NCBI RefSeq assembly: GCF_013359775.1
Contig: NZ_JABMCI010000069.1
Coordinates: forward strand, 62,001 to 126,000
Source: Cellulomonas humilata
GTDB taxonomy: Bacteria > Actinomycetota > Actinomycetes > Actinomycetales > Cellulomonadaceae
DNA: 64,000 nt
Direction of reading: 5' to 3'
How positions within the stretch are numbered: position 1 is the stretch's first letter; every line of letters begins with the position of its first letter. The notes below the pieces were generated by a model. That model was not told where the DNA came from. It did not search any database and saw nothing but the letters and a program-made list of their open reading frames with translations. Both the position numbers and the translations under genes were made by a program. This document shows, piece after piece, positions 37,034 through 46,383 of this stretch.

Positions 37034-37983
37034 TGAGCGCCACGACCCTCCCCGAGGGCAACGCCGAGCTCCGTGCGCTCCTGCACCAGGTCGACAAGGG
37101 CCGGCACCGCCGGGATCGCCTGATGAAGGGGCTCATCTACGCCGCCTTCGCGCTGGCGATGCTGCCGCTGATCTCGGTCTCCTGGACCGTGCTGGTGAAC
37201 GGCATCGAGCGCTTCAACGCCTACTTCCTCACGCACTCGATGCGCGGTGTGTTCGGCGGCATGGACGCCGGGGGGATCTACCACGCCATCATCGGCACCC
37301 TTGAGATCACGCTGGCTGCGACCGTCATCTCCGTGCCCATCGGCCTGCTCACCGCCATCTACCTGGTGGAGTACGGCCGCGGCTCGCTCGCGAGGTCGGT
37401 CACCTTCTTCGTCGACGTGATGACGGGCATCCCGTCGATCGTGGCCGGCCTGTTCGCCTATGCGCTGTTCGCCGTGGTCCTCGGTCCTGGCGTCCGCATG
37501 GGCATCGTCGGCGCGGTGGCCCTGAGCGTGCTGATGATCCCGGTGGTCGTGCGCTCCTGCGAGGAGATGCTGCGGCTGGTGCCCAACGAGCTGCGCGAGG
37601 CCGCTCTGGCCCTCGGCGTGCCCCGATGGCTCGTCGTCATCAAGGTGGTCCTGCGCACCTCGATCGCGGGGATCGGCACCGGGATCACGCTCGCTATCGC
37701 GCGCATCATCGGCGAGACCGCACCGCTGCTCATCACCGTCGGCGTCATCGACTCGATCAACTTCAACCTGTTCGAGGGCCGGATGATGACGCTCCCGGTC
37801 TACGTGTACCGGCAGTACTCGCAGGGTCTGGTGCCCTGCACCCCCGGCGCCACCGACTGCATCGCGACCATCAACTACGACCGGGCCTGGGCCGCAGCGC
37901 TGACGCTGATCCTCATCGTCATGCTGCTCAACCTGGTCGGCCGCCTCATCACCCGCTTCTTCGCCCCCAAGAACCTCGGCTGA
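37033..37983 (+). CDS. pstA: Phosphate ABC transporter permease PstA
   Basis: PstA pairs with PstC. The 316-residue protein has six transmembrane helices, with the first at about 33-55. Its PstA-typical segments are [45 protein letters not shown] (the EAA loop) and [19 protein letters not shown] periplasmic loop near 270-285 holds two cysteines ([10 protein letters not shown]). The ATG at 37033 shares a base with the pstC stop (TGATG). Confidence 0.95.
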   Translation: MSATTLPEGNAELRALLHQVDKGRHRRDRLMKGLIYAAFALAMLPLISVSWTVLVNGIERFNAYFLTHSMRGVFGGMDAGGIYHAIIGTLEITLAATVISVPIGLLTAIYLVEYGRGSLARSVTFFVDVMTGIPSIVAGLFAYALFAVVLGPGVRMGIVGAVALSVLMIPVVVRSCEEMLRLVPNELREAALALGVPRWLVVIKVVLRTSIAGIGTGITLAIARIIGETAPLLITVGVIDSINFNLFEGRMMTLPVYVYRQYSQGLVPCTPGATDCIATINYDRAWAAALTLILIVMLLNLVGRLITRFFAPKNLG

Positions 37984-37994
37984 AAGACACTTCC

Positions 37995-38774
37995 ATGGCA
38001 CAGCGCATCGACGTCAAGGACCTGAACATCTTCTACGGCGAGTTCAAGGCCGTGGCCGACGTGGAGATGTCGGTCGAGCCTCGCTCGGTCACCGCGTTCA
38101 TCGGCCCGTCCGGCTGCGGGAAGTCGACCTTCCTGCGCACGCTGAACCGCATGCACGAGGTCATCCCCGGCGCGCACGTGCAGGGCAGCGTCGCGATGGA
38201 CGGCGTGGACCTGTACGGGTCCGACATCGACCCGGTCGCGGTCCGGCGCCAGGTGGGCATGGTGTTCCAGCGCCCCAACCCGTTCCCGACGATGTCGATC
38301 GCGGAGAACGTGCTGGCCGGCATCAAGCTGAACAACAAGCGGATCTCCAAGAGCGACGCGGACGACGTGGTGGAGCAGTCGCTGCGCCACGCGAACCTGT
38401 GGAACGAGGTCAAGGACCGCCTGAACCGGCCCGGCTCCGGGCTGTCGGGGGGCCAGCAGCAGCGCCTCTGCATCGCCCGGGCGATCGCGGTCAAGCCGCA
38501 GGTGCTCCTCATGGACGAGCCGTGCTCGGCCCTGGACCCGATCTCCACGCTCGCGATCGAGGACCTCATCGCGGAGCTGAAGTCCGACTACACGATCGTG
38601 ATCGTCACGCACAACATGCAGCAGGCCGCCCGCGTCTCGGACCGGACCGCGTTCTTCAACCTCGCCGCGACGGGCGAGCCGGGTCGGCTGGTGGAGATCG
38701 ACGAGACGTCGACGATCTTCTCCTCGCCGCGCGTGCAGGCCACCGAGGACTACATCTCGGGCCGCTTCGGCTGA
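37995..38774 (+). CDS. pstB: Phosphate ABC transporter ATPase PstB
   Basis: PstB powers phosphate import. The 259-residue ATPase contains Walker [10 protein letters not shown] (about 36-44), Q-loop [11 protein letters not shown], signature [14 protein letters not shown] and Walker [14 protein letters not shown], with the switch histidine in [26 protein letters not shown] and EDYISGRFG are PstB-typical. ATG 37995 is 11 nt after the pstA stop. The ribosome-binding site is weak. It ends the operon before a 12-bp-stem terminator. Confidence 0.96.
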   Translation: MAQRIDVKDLNIFYGEFKAVADVEMSVEPRSVTAFIGPSGCGKSTFLRTLNRMHEVIPGAHVQGSVAMDGVDLYGSDIDPVAVRRQVGMVFQRPNPFPTMSIAENVLAGIKLNNKRISKSDADDVVEQSLRHANLWNEVKDRLNRPGSGLSGGQQQRLCIARAIAVKPQVLLMDEPCSALDPISTLAIEDLIAELKSDYTIVIVTHNMQQAARVSDRTAFFNLAATGEPGRLVEIDETSTIFSSPRVQATEDYISGRFG

Positions 38775-38788
38775 GTCGCAGGTGCATG

Positions 38789-38824
38789 CAGAAGGGGCCG
38801 CCGGTTCGCCGACGGCCCCTTCTG
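38789..38824. terminator. Hairpin between pstB and convergent lipoprotein gene
   Basis: CAGAAGGGGCCG (38789-38800) pairs perfectly with CGGCCCCTTCTG (38813-38824), and a small CGG/CCG stem lies within the loop. It serves two converging genes. Confidence 0.82.
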
Positions 38825-38832
38825 TCGTCTGA

Positions 38833-39336
38833 TCAGCTGGACGCGGTGGGCACCGCGGAGGCGTACTCCGGGAGGGTGCCGTCGAGCACGGGCACCTGCA
38901 CGTCGACCGAGCCGGCCTCGGGCGTGGACACGGTGATCGGCAGGAGGCCGCCCGGGGGGACCTCGATGGCGGGGAACGTCACCTCGGCGAACCCCTCCTC
39001 CTGCGCGCGGCCCGCGCCCAGGAGGACAGTCTCCTTCGGGCCGAGCTCGACGGTCGTCTGCTCGTCGCCGACGGCGAGCGTGACCGTGCGGTCCTCGCTG
39101 CTCTCGTTGACCAGCCCGCCCTGCAGGCTCCCGACGTCTCCCTCGGCCGCGGAGAGCACCAGGAGGTTGGACGCACGGACGTCACCGAGCGTGACGCGGA
39201 CGCCGTCGGACGCCGAGTACTGGTCCTCGGTGGTCATCGGGTTGGTCGCGGAGCACCCGGCGAGCACGAGCCCCGCGACAGCGAGACCGGCGGCGAGGGC
39301 GGTTGCCCGCAGGGTGCGGGGGCGGGGCGAGGTCAC
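38833..39336 (-). CDS. Putative lipoprotein of unknown function
   Basis: This 167-residue exported lipoprotein has a lipobox LAGC (Cys at about 26) in the signal peptide. The mature part is beta-rich: [46 protein letters not shown] and a Pro/Gly-rich strand GLLPITV. It resembles an immunoglobulin-like or copper-chaperone-like fold but lacks a clear metal motif. GTG 39336 follows GAGGAG by 5 nt. It lies back to back with carD, a neighbour relation I recall from other actinobacteria. Function unknown. Confidence 0.8.
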   Translation of the reverse strand: MTSPRPRTLRATALAAGLAVAGLVLAGCSATNPMTTEDQYSASDGVRVTLGDVRASNLLVLSAAEGDVGSLQGGLVNESSEDRTVTLAVGDEQTTVELGPKETVLLGAGRAQEEGFAEVTFPAIEVPPGGLLPITVSTPEAGSVDVQVPVLDGTLPEYASAVPTASS

Positions 39337-39530
39337 GATGACTCCTCGGGGCGTCGGGCGCTGCGGGCTGATCGGCGGGTGTGTCCGTCCGGAGGCAAGC
39401 CTAGCCGCCGCACGGGGGTCCGCCCGGCCTGCGGGGCACCGGACGGAGCCTCGCACGGCGTCCGTCGCGATGGGCGGTTGACCTGCGCGGATGCCGGTAA
39501 TCACGCGGCAAAATGCCAAAAACGGCGTGG

Positions 39531-39554
39531 TAAGATACCCCTCTGCGAAAGGGG
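39531..39554 (+). promoter_or_regulatory. Candidate carD promoter and ribosome-binding site
   Basis: TAAGAT at 39531-39536 is a good -10 box, preceded by an unusually A-rich stretch (39510-39522). No TTGACA-like box is found at 17 bp. AAAGGGG (39548-39554) lies 10 nt before the carD ATG. The 228-bp gap between the divergent lipoprotein and carD genes holds nothing else recognisable. Confidence 0.5.
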
Positions 39555-39564
39555 ACACCTGCAG

Positions 39565-40047
39565 ATGACTTTCACTGTTGGGGAGACCGTTGTCTATCCG
39601 CACCACGGTGCGGCATTGATCGAAGAGATCAAGAGCAGGACCATCCGCGGCGAGGAGAAGCTGTACCTCAAGCTGAAGGTCGCTCAAGGAGATCTCACCA
39701 TCGAGGTCCCGGCGGAGAACGTCGATCTGGTGGGCGTGCGCGACGTCGTGGGGCAGGAAGGTCTCGACAAGGTGTTCGAGGTCCTCCGGGCGCCCTACAC
39801 CGAAGAGCCGACCAACTGGTCCCGTCGCTACAAGGCGAACCTCGAGAAGCTCGCGTCGGGCGACGTCATCAAGGTGGCGGAGGTCGTGCGCGACCTCTCG
39901 CGCCGGGACGCCGACCGCGGCCTGTCTGCGGGCGAGAAGCGCATGCTCGCCAAGGCCCGCCAGATCCTCGTCTCGGAGCTCGCACTCGCGGAGCACACCG
40001 AAGAGGAGAAGGCCGAAGCGATCCTCGACGAGGTCCTCGCGTCCTGA
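39565..40047 (+). CDS. carD: RNA-polymerase-binding transcription factor CarD
   Basis: CarD binds the RNA polymerase beta subunit and stabilises open complexes, notably at rRNA promoters. The 160-residue protein has the N-terminal Tudor-like RNAP-interaction domain (about 1-60: [48 protein letters not shown]) and a helical DNA-binding C-terminal domain ([53 protein letters not shown]). Followed by ispD and ispF, as in M. tuberculosis. Confidence 0.97.
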   Translation: MTFTVGETVVYPHHGAALIEEIKSRTIRGEEKLYLKLKVAQGDLTIEVPAENVDLVGVRDVVGQEGLDKVFEVLRAPYTEEPTNWSRRYKANLEKLASGDVIKVAEVVRDLSRRDADRGLSAGEKRMLAKARQILVSELALAEHTEEEKAEAILDEVLAS

Positions 40048-40060
40048 CGCCCTCCGCCAG

Positions 40061-40807
40061 GTGAGCGTCGCTGCTGTCCTGACTGCCGCCGGGAGCGGCA
40101 GCAGGCTCGGTCATTCCCTCCCGAAGGCACTGGTGCCTCTGGGAGGTCAGTCGCTCGTCGTGCACGCCGCCCGCAACCTGCTGGCAGCGCGCGCGGCGGG
40201 CGACGATCGCGTCCGGGTGCTGGTGGTCACCGCGCCCGCGTTCCACCTCGCCGCCATCGAGCGCGAGCTGGCACCCTTGTCCGACCAGGTGGCGCTGCTC
40301 GTCGTCGCCGGCGGGGCCACCCGGCAGGCCTCCGTCGCCGCCGGGCTGGCCGCGCTGGTGGCGGACCCGCGCGCCGAGGGCGTCGACGTCGTGCTCGTGC
40401 ACGACGCCGCACGCCCGCTGGCGCCGCCGTCCCTGGTCGCGCGCGTGGTCGAGGCGGTCCGCGAGGGACACCCCGCCGTGGTCCCGGGCCTGCCGGTCAC
40501 CGACACCATCAAGCGCGTCGCGCCTCACCGGGGCGTGCACGTCGAACCCGTGCTCGAGACGGTCCCGCGTGCCGAGCTGCGCGCCGTCCAGACGCCGCAG
40601 GGGTTCACGCGTGAGCTGCTGCTGCGCGCGCACTCCGCCGGGGCCGCGCACGCCCACGACGAGGCCCTGGCCGCCTCGGACGACGCCGGCCTGGTCGAGC
40701 GGCTCGGCGAGCCCGTCTGGGTGGTCGCGGGCGACGAGCGAGCCGCCAAGATCACCACCGCGCGCGATCTGCTGATCGCCGCCCTGCCGACGGAGAGCGC
40801 CGAGTGA
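40061..40807 (+). CDS. ispD: 2-C-methyl-D-erythritol 4-phosphate cytidylyltransferase
   Basis: IspD forms CDP-methylerythritol in the MEP isoprenoid pathway. The 248-residue protein has the CTP-binding start [63 protein letters not shown] and [14 protein letters not shown], with [10 protein letters not shown] near the end. GTG 40061 is 13 nt after carD. It overlaps ispF by 4 bp. Confidence 0.96.
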   Translation: MSVAAVLTAAGSGSRLGHSLPKALVPLGGQSLVVHAARNLLAARAAGDDRVRVLVVTAPAFHLAAIERELAPLSDQVALLVVAGGATRQASVAAGLAALVADPRAEGVDVVLVHDAARPLAPPSLVARVVEAVREGHPAVVPGLPVTDTIKRVAPHRGVHVEPVLETVPRAELRAVQTPQGFTRELLLRAHSAGAAHAHDEALAASDDAGLVERLGEPVWVVAGDERAAKITTARDLLIAALPTESAE

Positions 40808-41286
40808 GCACCCTGCCCCGCACCGGGATCGGCGTCGACGTGCACGCCTACGACCCCGACCCCGCGCCGGACGCCGTCCTGCACCTGGCGGGGCTGGCGT
40901 GGCCGGGGGAGCGACCGCTCGCCGGGCACTCCGACGCGGACGTCGCCGCGCACGCCGCCGCCGACGCCCTGCTGTCCGCCGCCGGCCTGGGGGACCTGGG
41001 CTCGAACTTCGGCACGTCGGAGCCGCAGTGGGCGGGAGCCGCGGGAGCAGTCCTGCTGGGCGAGGCCGCGCGCCGGGTGCGCGAGGCGGGGTTCACCATC
41101 GGCAACGTCACGGTCCAGGTGATCGGGAACCGGCCGAAGATCGGTCAGCGGCGGGCGGAGGCCGAGGCCGCGCTGTCCGCGGCCGCGGGGGCGCCCGTGA
41201 GCGTCTCGGCCACCACGACCGACGGGCTGGGGCTCACCGGCCGCGGCGAGGGCGTCGCGGCGATCGCGACGGCACTGGTCGTCTGA
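40804..41286 (+). CDS. ispF: 2-C-methyl-D-erythritol 2,4-cyclodiphosphate synthase
   Basis: IspF cyclises CDP-ME 2-phosphate. The 160-residue protein has the zinc-site [12 protein letters not shown] (Asp and His), [26 protein letters not shown], and the C-terminal [22 protein letters not shown] 40804 overlaps the ispD stop. Its last 142 bp are overlapped on the other strand by the end of the EamA gene. In M. tuberculosis ispF is followed by cysS; here about 14.3 kb intervene. Confidence 0.96.
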   Translation: MSTLPRTGIGVDVHAYDPDPAPDAVLHLAGLAWPGERPLAGHSDADVAAHAAADALLSAAGLGDLGSNFGTSEPQWAGAAGAVLLGEAARRVREAGFTIGNVTVQVIGNRPKIGQRRAEAEAALSAAAGAPVSVSATTTDGLGLTGRGEGVAAIATALVV

Positions 41287-42167
41287 CGCCGGCGGGTGCT
41301 GCCCAGCAGCACGCCGCCGATCACGAGGGCGCCCCAGGCCAGCTCGGTGACCGAGGTGCGCTCGCGCAGGAGCAGCCAGGACGCGCCGATGCCCACCACG
41401 GGCACCAGCATCGAGAACGGCGCCACGGTGCTCGACGGGTGCCGGCCCATGAGCACGGTCCACAACCCGGAGCCGACGAGCGTCGCCACGACGACCGTGA
41501 AGAGCAGCCCGCCGAGCGCGAGCAGCCCCTGCGTGGAGCCCAGCCCCTGGAACGACCTGGCGATCCGCGCCGGACCTTCGACGGCCAGCGACAGGGCCAG
41601 CAGCGGCAGTGGCGGCACCACCGACATCCAGAGCATCAGCCGGAACGGCTCTCCGGGCTGCGCCTGGACGGCTCGACGGTTGCCGAGGTTGCCGATCGCC
41701 CAGCCGAGCCCGCCGCACAGGGTGAGCAGCACGGGGACCAGCGCGGCGCCCCCGTCGAGCCCCGCCCGGTGCCAGGCGATCCCGCCCAGGCCGGCGACGG
41801 CGAGCAGGATGCCGACGCCCTGCCGCGCGGTGATCCGCTCCCGCAGGAAGACCCCCGCCAGCACCACGGTGAACGGCGCCGAGGACTGGAGCACCAGCGA
41901 GGCGAGACCGGTCGGCATGCCGGACGACATCGCCAGGTAGAGGAACACGAACTGGAGGACGCCGAACCCGAGCCCGTACAGGCCGATCCAGCGCCACGGC
42001 GCGGTGGGCCGGGGGACCAGCAGCAGGGTGGGGACGGCGATGAGGGCGAATCGGAGCGCGACCAGGAAGAACGGGGGGAACTGCTCCAGCGAGAGGTGGA
42101 TCGCGGGGAAGTTCAGACCCCAGCACAGGGCGACGAGCGCGGCGAGCAGGCGGTCGCGGGTGGGCAT
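41145..42167 (-). CDS. EamA/DMT-family transporter
   Basis: This 340-residue membrane protein has ten transmembrane helices in two EamA repeats. Typical features are [66 protein letters not shown] and [24 protein letters not shown]. Substrates of such exporters are often amino acids or metabolites, but not known here. The protein core ends near 41290 ([10 protein letters not shown]). The frame then continues for about 47 residues antisense through the ispF end before a stop. Divergent from a LysR regulator, a common pairing in which the regulator controls the exporter. Confidence 0.87.
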   Translation of the reverse strand: MPTRDRLLAALVALCWGLNFPAIHLSLEQFPPFFLVALRFALIAVPTLLLVPRPTAPWRWIGLYGLGFGVLQFVFLYLAMSSGMPTGLASLVLQSSAPFTVVLAGVFLRERITARQGVGILLAVAGLGGIAWHRAGLDGGAALVPVLLTLCGGLGWAIGNLGNRRAVQAQPGEPFRLMLWMSVVPPLPLLALSLAVEGPARIARSFQGLGSTQGLLALGGLLFTVVVATLVGSGLWTVLMGRHPSSTVAPFSMLVPVVGIGASWLLLRERTSVTELAWGALVIGGVLLGSTRRRQTTSAVAIAATPSPRPVSPSPSVVVAETLTGAPAAADSAASASARR

Positions 42168-42227
42168 GGGTCGAGCATGCGACGAGCAGACGGTGAAGGA
42201 CCAGCGAAGAGTTCTGACGTGACGATG

Positions 42228-42242
42228 TAGCGTCGCTGCATG
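42228..42242 (+). promoter_or_regulatory. Candidate -10 box of leaderless lysR start
   Basis: TAGCGT at 42228-42233 lies 6 nt before the ATG at 42240 and there is no Shine-Dalgarno sequence. The 72-bp divergent gap to the EamA gene should also hold the LysR binding site. A convincing T-N11-A palindrome was not found. Confidence 0.4.
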
Positions 42243-43145
42243 GATCCTCGTGCGCTGGAGACACTCCGGACGGTCGGGACGCAGGGCGGGGTGACGGCCG
42301 CGGCGGCGGTGCTGCACCTGACGCCGTCGGCGGTGTCGCAGCAGGTGGCCCTGCTCCAGCGCGAGGTCGGGGTGCCCCTCACCGAGCGCGTCGGACGCGG
42401 TCTGCGGCTCACGCCGGCGGGGGAGGCCCTGGCGGAGGCCGGTGTGGGTGTGGCGGTGGCGCTCGAGCGGGCACGTGCCGCGTGCGACGAGTTCCTGGTC
42501 CGGCCGCAGGGGGTGGTGCGCGTGTCCGCGTTCCAGAGCGGCGCGCTGCTGCTGCTGCCGGCGCTGCTCACGCGGATGGCCGCGGTCGAGGGGATCACCG
42601 TCGAGCTCACCGACCAGGACGTCGCGCAGGACGACTTCCTGGGCCTGACCGACCGGATGGACGTCGTCGTCGCGCACCGGCCCGACGACGGCGCCGGGTG
42701 GGCGGCCGGCGGGGCCGTCCGGGTGGTGCCGCTGTTGCGCGAGCCGCTCGACGTGGCGGTCCCGCTGGACCATCCGCTGGCGCAGCGCGCCGAGGTCCGC
42801 CCGGAGGACCTCCTCGACGTGCCGTGGATCGCGGTGCACGAGGGCTTCCCCGTCGCCGAGGTGCTCGCCGCGGTCGGTGCCCGGTCCGGAGCGGCCCCGC
42901 GGATCGTGCACCGAGTGAACGACTTCCACGTGGTCCAGGCCCTCGTCGCGGCCGGTCACGGGGTGTCGCTGCTGCCGCGGTACACCTTCGGCGGCGCTCG
43001 CGGCGTGCGACTCGTCCCGCTGGCCGGTGTACGTGCGGGGCGGCGGATCGACGCGTTGCTGCGCCGGGACCGCGCCGAGCGCCTGGTGGTCCGCCGGGTG
43101 CTGGAGGAGCTGCGCGCGCTGGCTGCGGAGATCGATATCGCGTGA
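42240..43145 (+). CDS. LysR-family transcriptional regulator
   Basis: This 301-residue protein has an N-terminal winged helix-turn-helix (about 3-62: ALETLRTVGTQGGVTAAAAVLHLTPSAVSQQVALLQREVGVPL, given in pieces) and a C-terminal effector-binding domain (about 90-295: VRVSAFQSGALLLLPALLTRM, DVVVAHRPDD, DVAVPLDHPLA, GHGVSLLPRYTF). It lies divergent from the EamA transporter 72 bp away, so it probably senses a metabolite and controls that exporter. Confidence 0.9.
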   Translation: MDPRALETLRTVGTQGGVTAAAAVLHLTPSAVSQQVALLQREVGVPLTERVGRGLRLTPAGEALAEAGVGVAVALERARAACDEFLVRPQGVVRVSAFQSGALLLLPALLTRMAAVEGITVELTDQDVAQDDFLGLTDRMDVVVAHRPDDGAGWAAGGAVRVVPLLREPLDVAVPLDHPLAQRAEVRPEDLLDVPWIAVHEGFPVAEVLAAVGARSGAAPRIVHRVNDFHVVQALVAAGHGVSLLPRYTFGGARGVRLVPLAGVRAGRRIDALLRRDRAERLVVRRVLEELRALAAEIDIA

Positions 43146-43190
43146 CGACGCGGCACGCGGCTCTCGGTCTGTGACGCCTCCGAGAACCAG

Positions 43191-43222
43191 GGCTGGCGCC
43201 AGCCGAATTGTCCGGGTACCGT
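43191..43222 (+). promoter_or_regulatory. Palindrome and -10 box before the 71-residue gene
   Basis: GGCTGGC-GCCAGCC at 43191-43204 is a perfect 14-bp palindrome. TACCGT at 43217-43222 lies 7 nt before the GTG at 43230, so the palindrome covers the expected -35 region of a leaderless promoter and could be an operator. Confidence 0.45.
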
Positions 43223-43229
43223 CCCCGGC

Positions 43230-43445
43230 GTGACACAGTCGTCTGACGCCAAGACCGAGCTGCTCCCGGTCGTGGGAGCGCTCCACCATTCCCACCTGCC
43301 CACCCGGGACAACGGCGTCCAGGCCATCCGGATCCGGGTCCGTGTCCCGCTCGACGTGCTCGAGGCCACCAGCGCCGGCCTGCGGGAGCTCGACGACCAG
43401 CACCGCCGCGAGATCACCGAGACGCCACCGCCGCTGCCGTTCTGA
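43230..43445 (+). CDS. Small hypothetical protein
   Basis: I do not recognise this 71-residue protein. It is hydrophilic, without signal peptide or membrane helix, and shows a strand-like AIRIRVRVPLDVLEATSAGLREL and a Pro-rich end (TPPPLPF). GTG start with TACCGT 7 nt upstream and no ribosome-binding site. G/C-ending codons are consistent with coding. It ends 7 bp before the convergent oxidoreductase gene. Confidence 0.55.
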   Translation: MTQSSDAKTELLPVVGALHHSHLPTRDNGVQAIRIRVRVPLDVLEATSAGLRELDDQHRREITETPPPLPF

Positions 43446-43452
43446 GCGGCCG

Positions 43453-44409
43453 CTACGGGATCAGGACGAGCTTGCCTGCCGAGTGCCCCGCCTGGCCGTC
43501 CCGGTGCGCCTGCGCGACCTCGGAGAGCGGATAGGTCTGGGCCACCCGGACGTCGAGGGTGCCGTCGGAGGCCAGCTCCACCAGCTGCGCCCGCGCGGCC
43601 TCGCGCACCGCGGTGCCGGGGTCCGCGCCCCGCCCGCCGCCGAGCGCCTTGATGCCCAGCTCGCCCGCGCGGCCGAAGCCCGCGATGGTCGCGATCCGCT
43701 GCCGGTCCTCGACCAGCGCGACCGACGTGTCGAGGGCCTCGTCGGTGCCGACGGCGTCGATCGCCACCGTCACCGGCCCGGTGCTCCGCACGGCCTCGTG
43801 GATCCGGTCCAGCAGGCCCTCGCCGTACGCGACGGGCATCGCGCCCAGGGTCTTGAGGTCGTCGTGGTGCCACGGGGAGGCCGTCGCGATCACCTGGGCG
43901 CCGCGCAGGATCGCCAGCTGCACGGCCATGCGGCCCACGCCGCCGGAGCCGCCGTGCACCAGCACCACGTCGCCGTCGTGGGTGCCGGTCGCGCTCAGGG
44001 TGTGCACGGCCGTGGCGCCCGCGAGCAGCAGCCCGGAGGCGGCGGGCCAGTCGAGGGTCGGCGGGCGGCGGACCGTGACCAGCTCGGACACGATGATCTG
44101 GTCCGCGTACCCGCCGCTCACGCGCCACGCGATGATCTCGTCGCCCGGCGACAGCCAGCGCACCGACGGGCCGACCGCGCTGACCACGCCCGACACCTCG
44201 TAGCCCAGCCGCATCGGCAGCTTGGCGGGGTCGGTCCCGTAGGCGCCGGCGTAGCCCTTCCAGTCGGTCGGGTTGACCCCCGCGGCCCGGACCTCGACGA
44301 GCACGTTGCCCGGACCGGGGTCGCCCGGGGCGACGTCGATCAGGCGGAGGACGTCGGGCCCGCCGTACGCAGTTGCGACGACGGCTCTGCTGGTGAGTGC
44401 CACCGGCAC
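43453..44409 (-). CDS. NAD(P)-dependent alcohol dehydrogenase / quinone oxidoreductase (MDR)
   Basis: This is a zinc-independent medium-chain reductase of about 318 residues. The GroES-like N-terminal part has VEVRAAGVNPTDWKGYAGAYG and GYEVSGVVSAVG. The Rossmann part has DVVLVHGGSGGVGRMAVQLAILRGAQVIATAS (in pieces), and the end AQAHRDGQAGHSAGKLVL is typical of quinone oxidoreductases. The catalytic zinc ligands of true alcohol dehydrogenases are absent. The start is uncertain: GTG 44409 or GTG 44403 give the usual N-terminus, while ATG 44469 would run into the upstream hairpin. Confidence 0.85.
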   Translation of the reverse strand: MPVALTSRAVVATAYGGPDVLRLIDVAPGDPGPGNVLVEVRAAGVNPTDWKGYAGAYGTDPAKLPMRLGYEVSGVVSAVGPSVRWLSPGDEIIAWRVSGGYADQIIVSELVTVRRPPTLDWPAASGLLLAGATAVHTLSATGTHDGDVVLVHGGSGGVGRMAVQLAILRGAQVIATASPWHHDDLKTLGAMPVAYGEGLLDRIHEAVRSTGPVTVAIDAVGTDEALDTSVALVEDRQRIATIAGFGRAGELGIKALGGGRGADPGTAVREAARAQLVELASDGTLDVRVAQTYPLSEVAQAHRDGQAGHSAGKLVLIP

Positions 44410-44451
44410 ACTCTGCACCTGACGCGCGTCCCAGGGCCAGAGCAGCGCCGT

Positions 44452-44478
44452 CCCGAGGGGTGGGATCACCCCCTCGGG
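44452..44478. terminator. Hairpin after the GH127 operon
   Basis: CCCGAGGGG (44452-44460) pairs with CCCCTCGGG (44470-44478). It lies 14 bp after the GH127 stop in its direction of transcription and before the next reverse-strand gene. Confidence 0.75.
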
Positions 44479-44491
44479 TGAGCGTCATGCC

Positions 44492-46381
44492 TCAGGCCAG
44501 GGGCAGCCACACCCGCATGGTCGACGGTCCCCGGTTCGCCCAGTCGTGGTACGGGATCAGGGGGACGTCGGCGGTCGTGCCGGCAGGCTCCGGACGTTCC
44601 CCGTACGGCCAGGCGGCGTCGTCGTGCGCGGCGATGACCATGGTCGCCAGCACCCGACCGTCCACCTCCCGCACACGGCTGAGCCGGGCGCTCTCGACGT
44701 CGGCCCCGAGGTCGACGGACTCGACGCAGAGCACCTCCGGCCCGCGCTCGACCACGACGCACCCGCGGACCGCGTCGATGCGCGGGTCGGCGCTCGAGAC
44801 GCGCGGGGCCATCGGCAGGCGCAGCTCGACCACGTCGCCCGCGGCGAACGTCCGCGTGACGGCGACGGTCCCGGCAGGTGCGGGCTGCTCGCCCTCGGGC
44901 GTGACCAGCGTCGCGCCCTGCGCCCACGCGGGCACCCGCAGGGTCAGCGTCCAGGGCCGGTCCTCGGTGGTCGCGACCGTCACCCGCACGACGCCGTCGC
45001 GGGGGTACGCGGTCTCGACGTCGAGCTCGACGCGGCGGCCGTCGGCCAGGGTCGTGCGGATCCGGGACGGCGCGTACTGGTGCAGCTGGAGGCCGTCGTC
45101 GTCGGTGGTCGCCACGTAGGCGGCCAGGCTGGCCAGCGTGCGGGCGACATTGGGCGGGCAGCACGACACGGCGAACCACGGCGCCCGCAGCGACGACGAC
45201 GCCCGCGGGCTCGCCACGTCGGTCGGCGGGACCGTTCCCGGCACCCGCTGGTGCAGCGTGTTCGTGTAGTAGAACTCGGTGCCGGCGTGGGACGGGGACG
45301 TGGCGACGACGTTGAACAGGGTGCGCTCGATCAGGTCGGCGTACCGCGGCAGCCCCTGCGCCAGCAGCAGCCGCCACGAGAACATCACCGACCCGACGCC
45401 CGCGCACGTCTCGGAGTACGCGCGGTCCGGGGGCAGGACGAAGTCGTCGCTGAAGGCCTCGCCCTCGTGCTGCGACCCCTGGCCCCCGGTCACGTAGGTG
45501 CGCCGGGACACGGTGTGCTCCCACTGCCGGGTCAGCGCCGCGAGCAGCTCCCCGTCGTCGGTCTCCACCGCGACGTCGACCGCCCCGGCGGCCAGGTAGT
45601 TGGCCCGCACGGCGTGCCCGCGCAGCACGGTCGCCTGCCGGACCGGGACGTCGTCCTGGTAGTACGCGCGGCCCAGCTCGATGTCCGCGAGCGTCCCCGT
45701 GCCGCGGCGCTCGACGAACAGCGCGGCCTGCTCGACGTAGCGGCGGTCGCCGGTGGCCCGGCCCAGCTCGGCCAGCGCCGGCTCGATCTCGGCGTGCCCG
45801 CACACGGACTCGATCCCGCCCGGGCCGAACGTCTCGACCACGTGGTCGGCCGCGCGGCGGGCGATCGCCAGCAGGCCGTCGTCCGCGTCGGGACGCGTCC
45901 GCGCCCGGGCGACCGCGGCCTGGAACAGGTGGCCGTAGCAGTACAGCTCGTGGCCCCACTCCAGGTCGCTGTACCGCGGGCGCTGACCCGTCCGGCCGAA
46001 CATGGTGTTGAGGTAGCCGTCGGGCTCCTGCGCGGCCCCGATGCGTCCGACGAGCGCCCGGAAGCGACCGTCCAGGTCGGCGTCGTCGGTGCGGCCGATC
46101 TCCCACGCCATGGCCTCGAGCAGCTTGTAGACCTCCGAGTCGGAGAACTCCCGGCCGCCGCGGTCCAGCGGCAGCGTGCCGGCCACCGCCCGGTCGAAGT
46201 TGCCGATCCAGCCCTCCCGCTCCATCCAGTGCTCGATGTGCCCGAGGCTCGCGGTCGCGTTGACGGCCTGCCGCTGCGCCCAGAACCCGCCCGTGATCTC
46301 CACCTCGCGCAGGCCCAGCGGGCGCAGGGTGCCGCGGGACGGGGCGACGGGGGTGGCGGCGGTCGTGGTGGTGGTGGTCAT
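44492..46381 (-). CDS. GH127 beta-L-arabinofuranosidase
   Basis: Enzymes of this family (DUF1680) release terminal beta-L-arabinofuranose, for example from plant hydroxyproline-rich glycoproteins. The 629-residue protein has no signal peptide, so it acts in the cytoplasm on imported sugars. The catalytic Cys/zinc site is complete: SETCAGVG gives the Glu and first Cys, and VSCCPPNV gives the nucleophile Cys and its neighbour, as in Bifidobacterium HypBA1. The N-terminus carries a run of Thr (TTTTTT). ATG 46381 fits AAGGGA 5 nt upstream; ATG 46387, overlapping the permease stop, is an alternative. It is the last gene of the SBP-permease-permease-GH127 operon. Confidence 0.92.
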   Translation of the reverse strand: MTTTTTTAATPVAPSRGTLRPLGLREVEITGGFWAQRQAVNATASLGHIEHWMEREGWIGNFDRAVAGTLPLDRGGREFSDSEVYKLLEAMAWEIGRTDDADLDGRFRALVGRIGAAQEPDGYLNTMFGRTGQRPRYSDLEWGHELYCYGHLFQAAVARARTRPDADDGLLAIARRAADHVVETFGPGGIESVCGHAEIEPALAELGRATGDRRYVEQAALFVERRGTGTLADIELGRAYYQDDVPVRQATVLRGHAVRANYLAAGAVDVAVETDDGELLAALTRQWEHTVSRRTYVTGGQGSQHEGEAFSDDFVLPPDRAYSETCAGVGSVMFSWRLLLAQGLPRYADLIERTLFNVVATSPSHAGTEFYYTNTLHQRVPGTVPPTDVASPRASSSLRAPWFAVSCCPPNVARTLASLAAYVATTDDDGLQLHQYAPSRIRTTLADGRRVELDVETAYPRDGVVRVTVATTEDRPWTLTLRVPAWAQGATLVTPEGEQPAPAGTVAVTRTFAAGDVVELRLPMAPRVSSADPRIDAVRGCVVVERGPEVLCVESVDLGADVESARLSRVREVDGRVLATMVIAAHDDAAWPYGERPEPAGTTADVPLIPYHDWANRGPSTMRVWLPLA

Positions 46382-46383
46382 CG

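Noticed and set aside
43453..44409. Zinc-dependent alcohol dehydrogenase
   Set aside because: The catalytic zinc ligands and the structural-zinc cysteine cluster are absent; the protein fits the quinone oxidoreductase branch.
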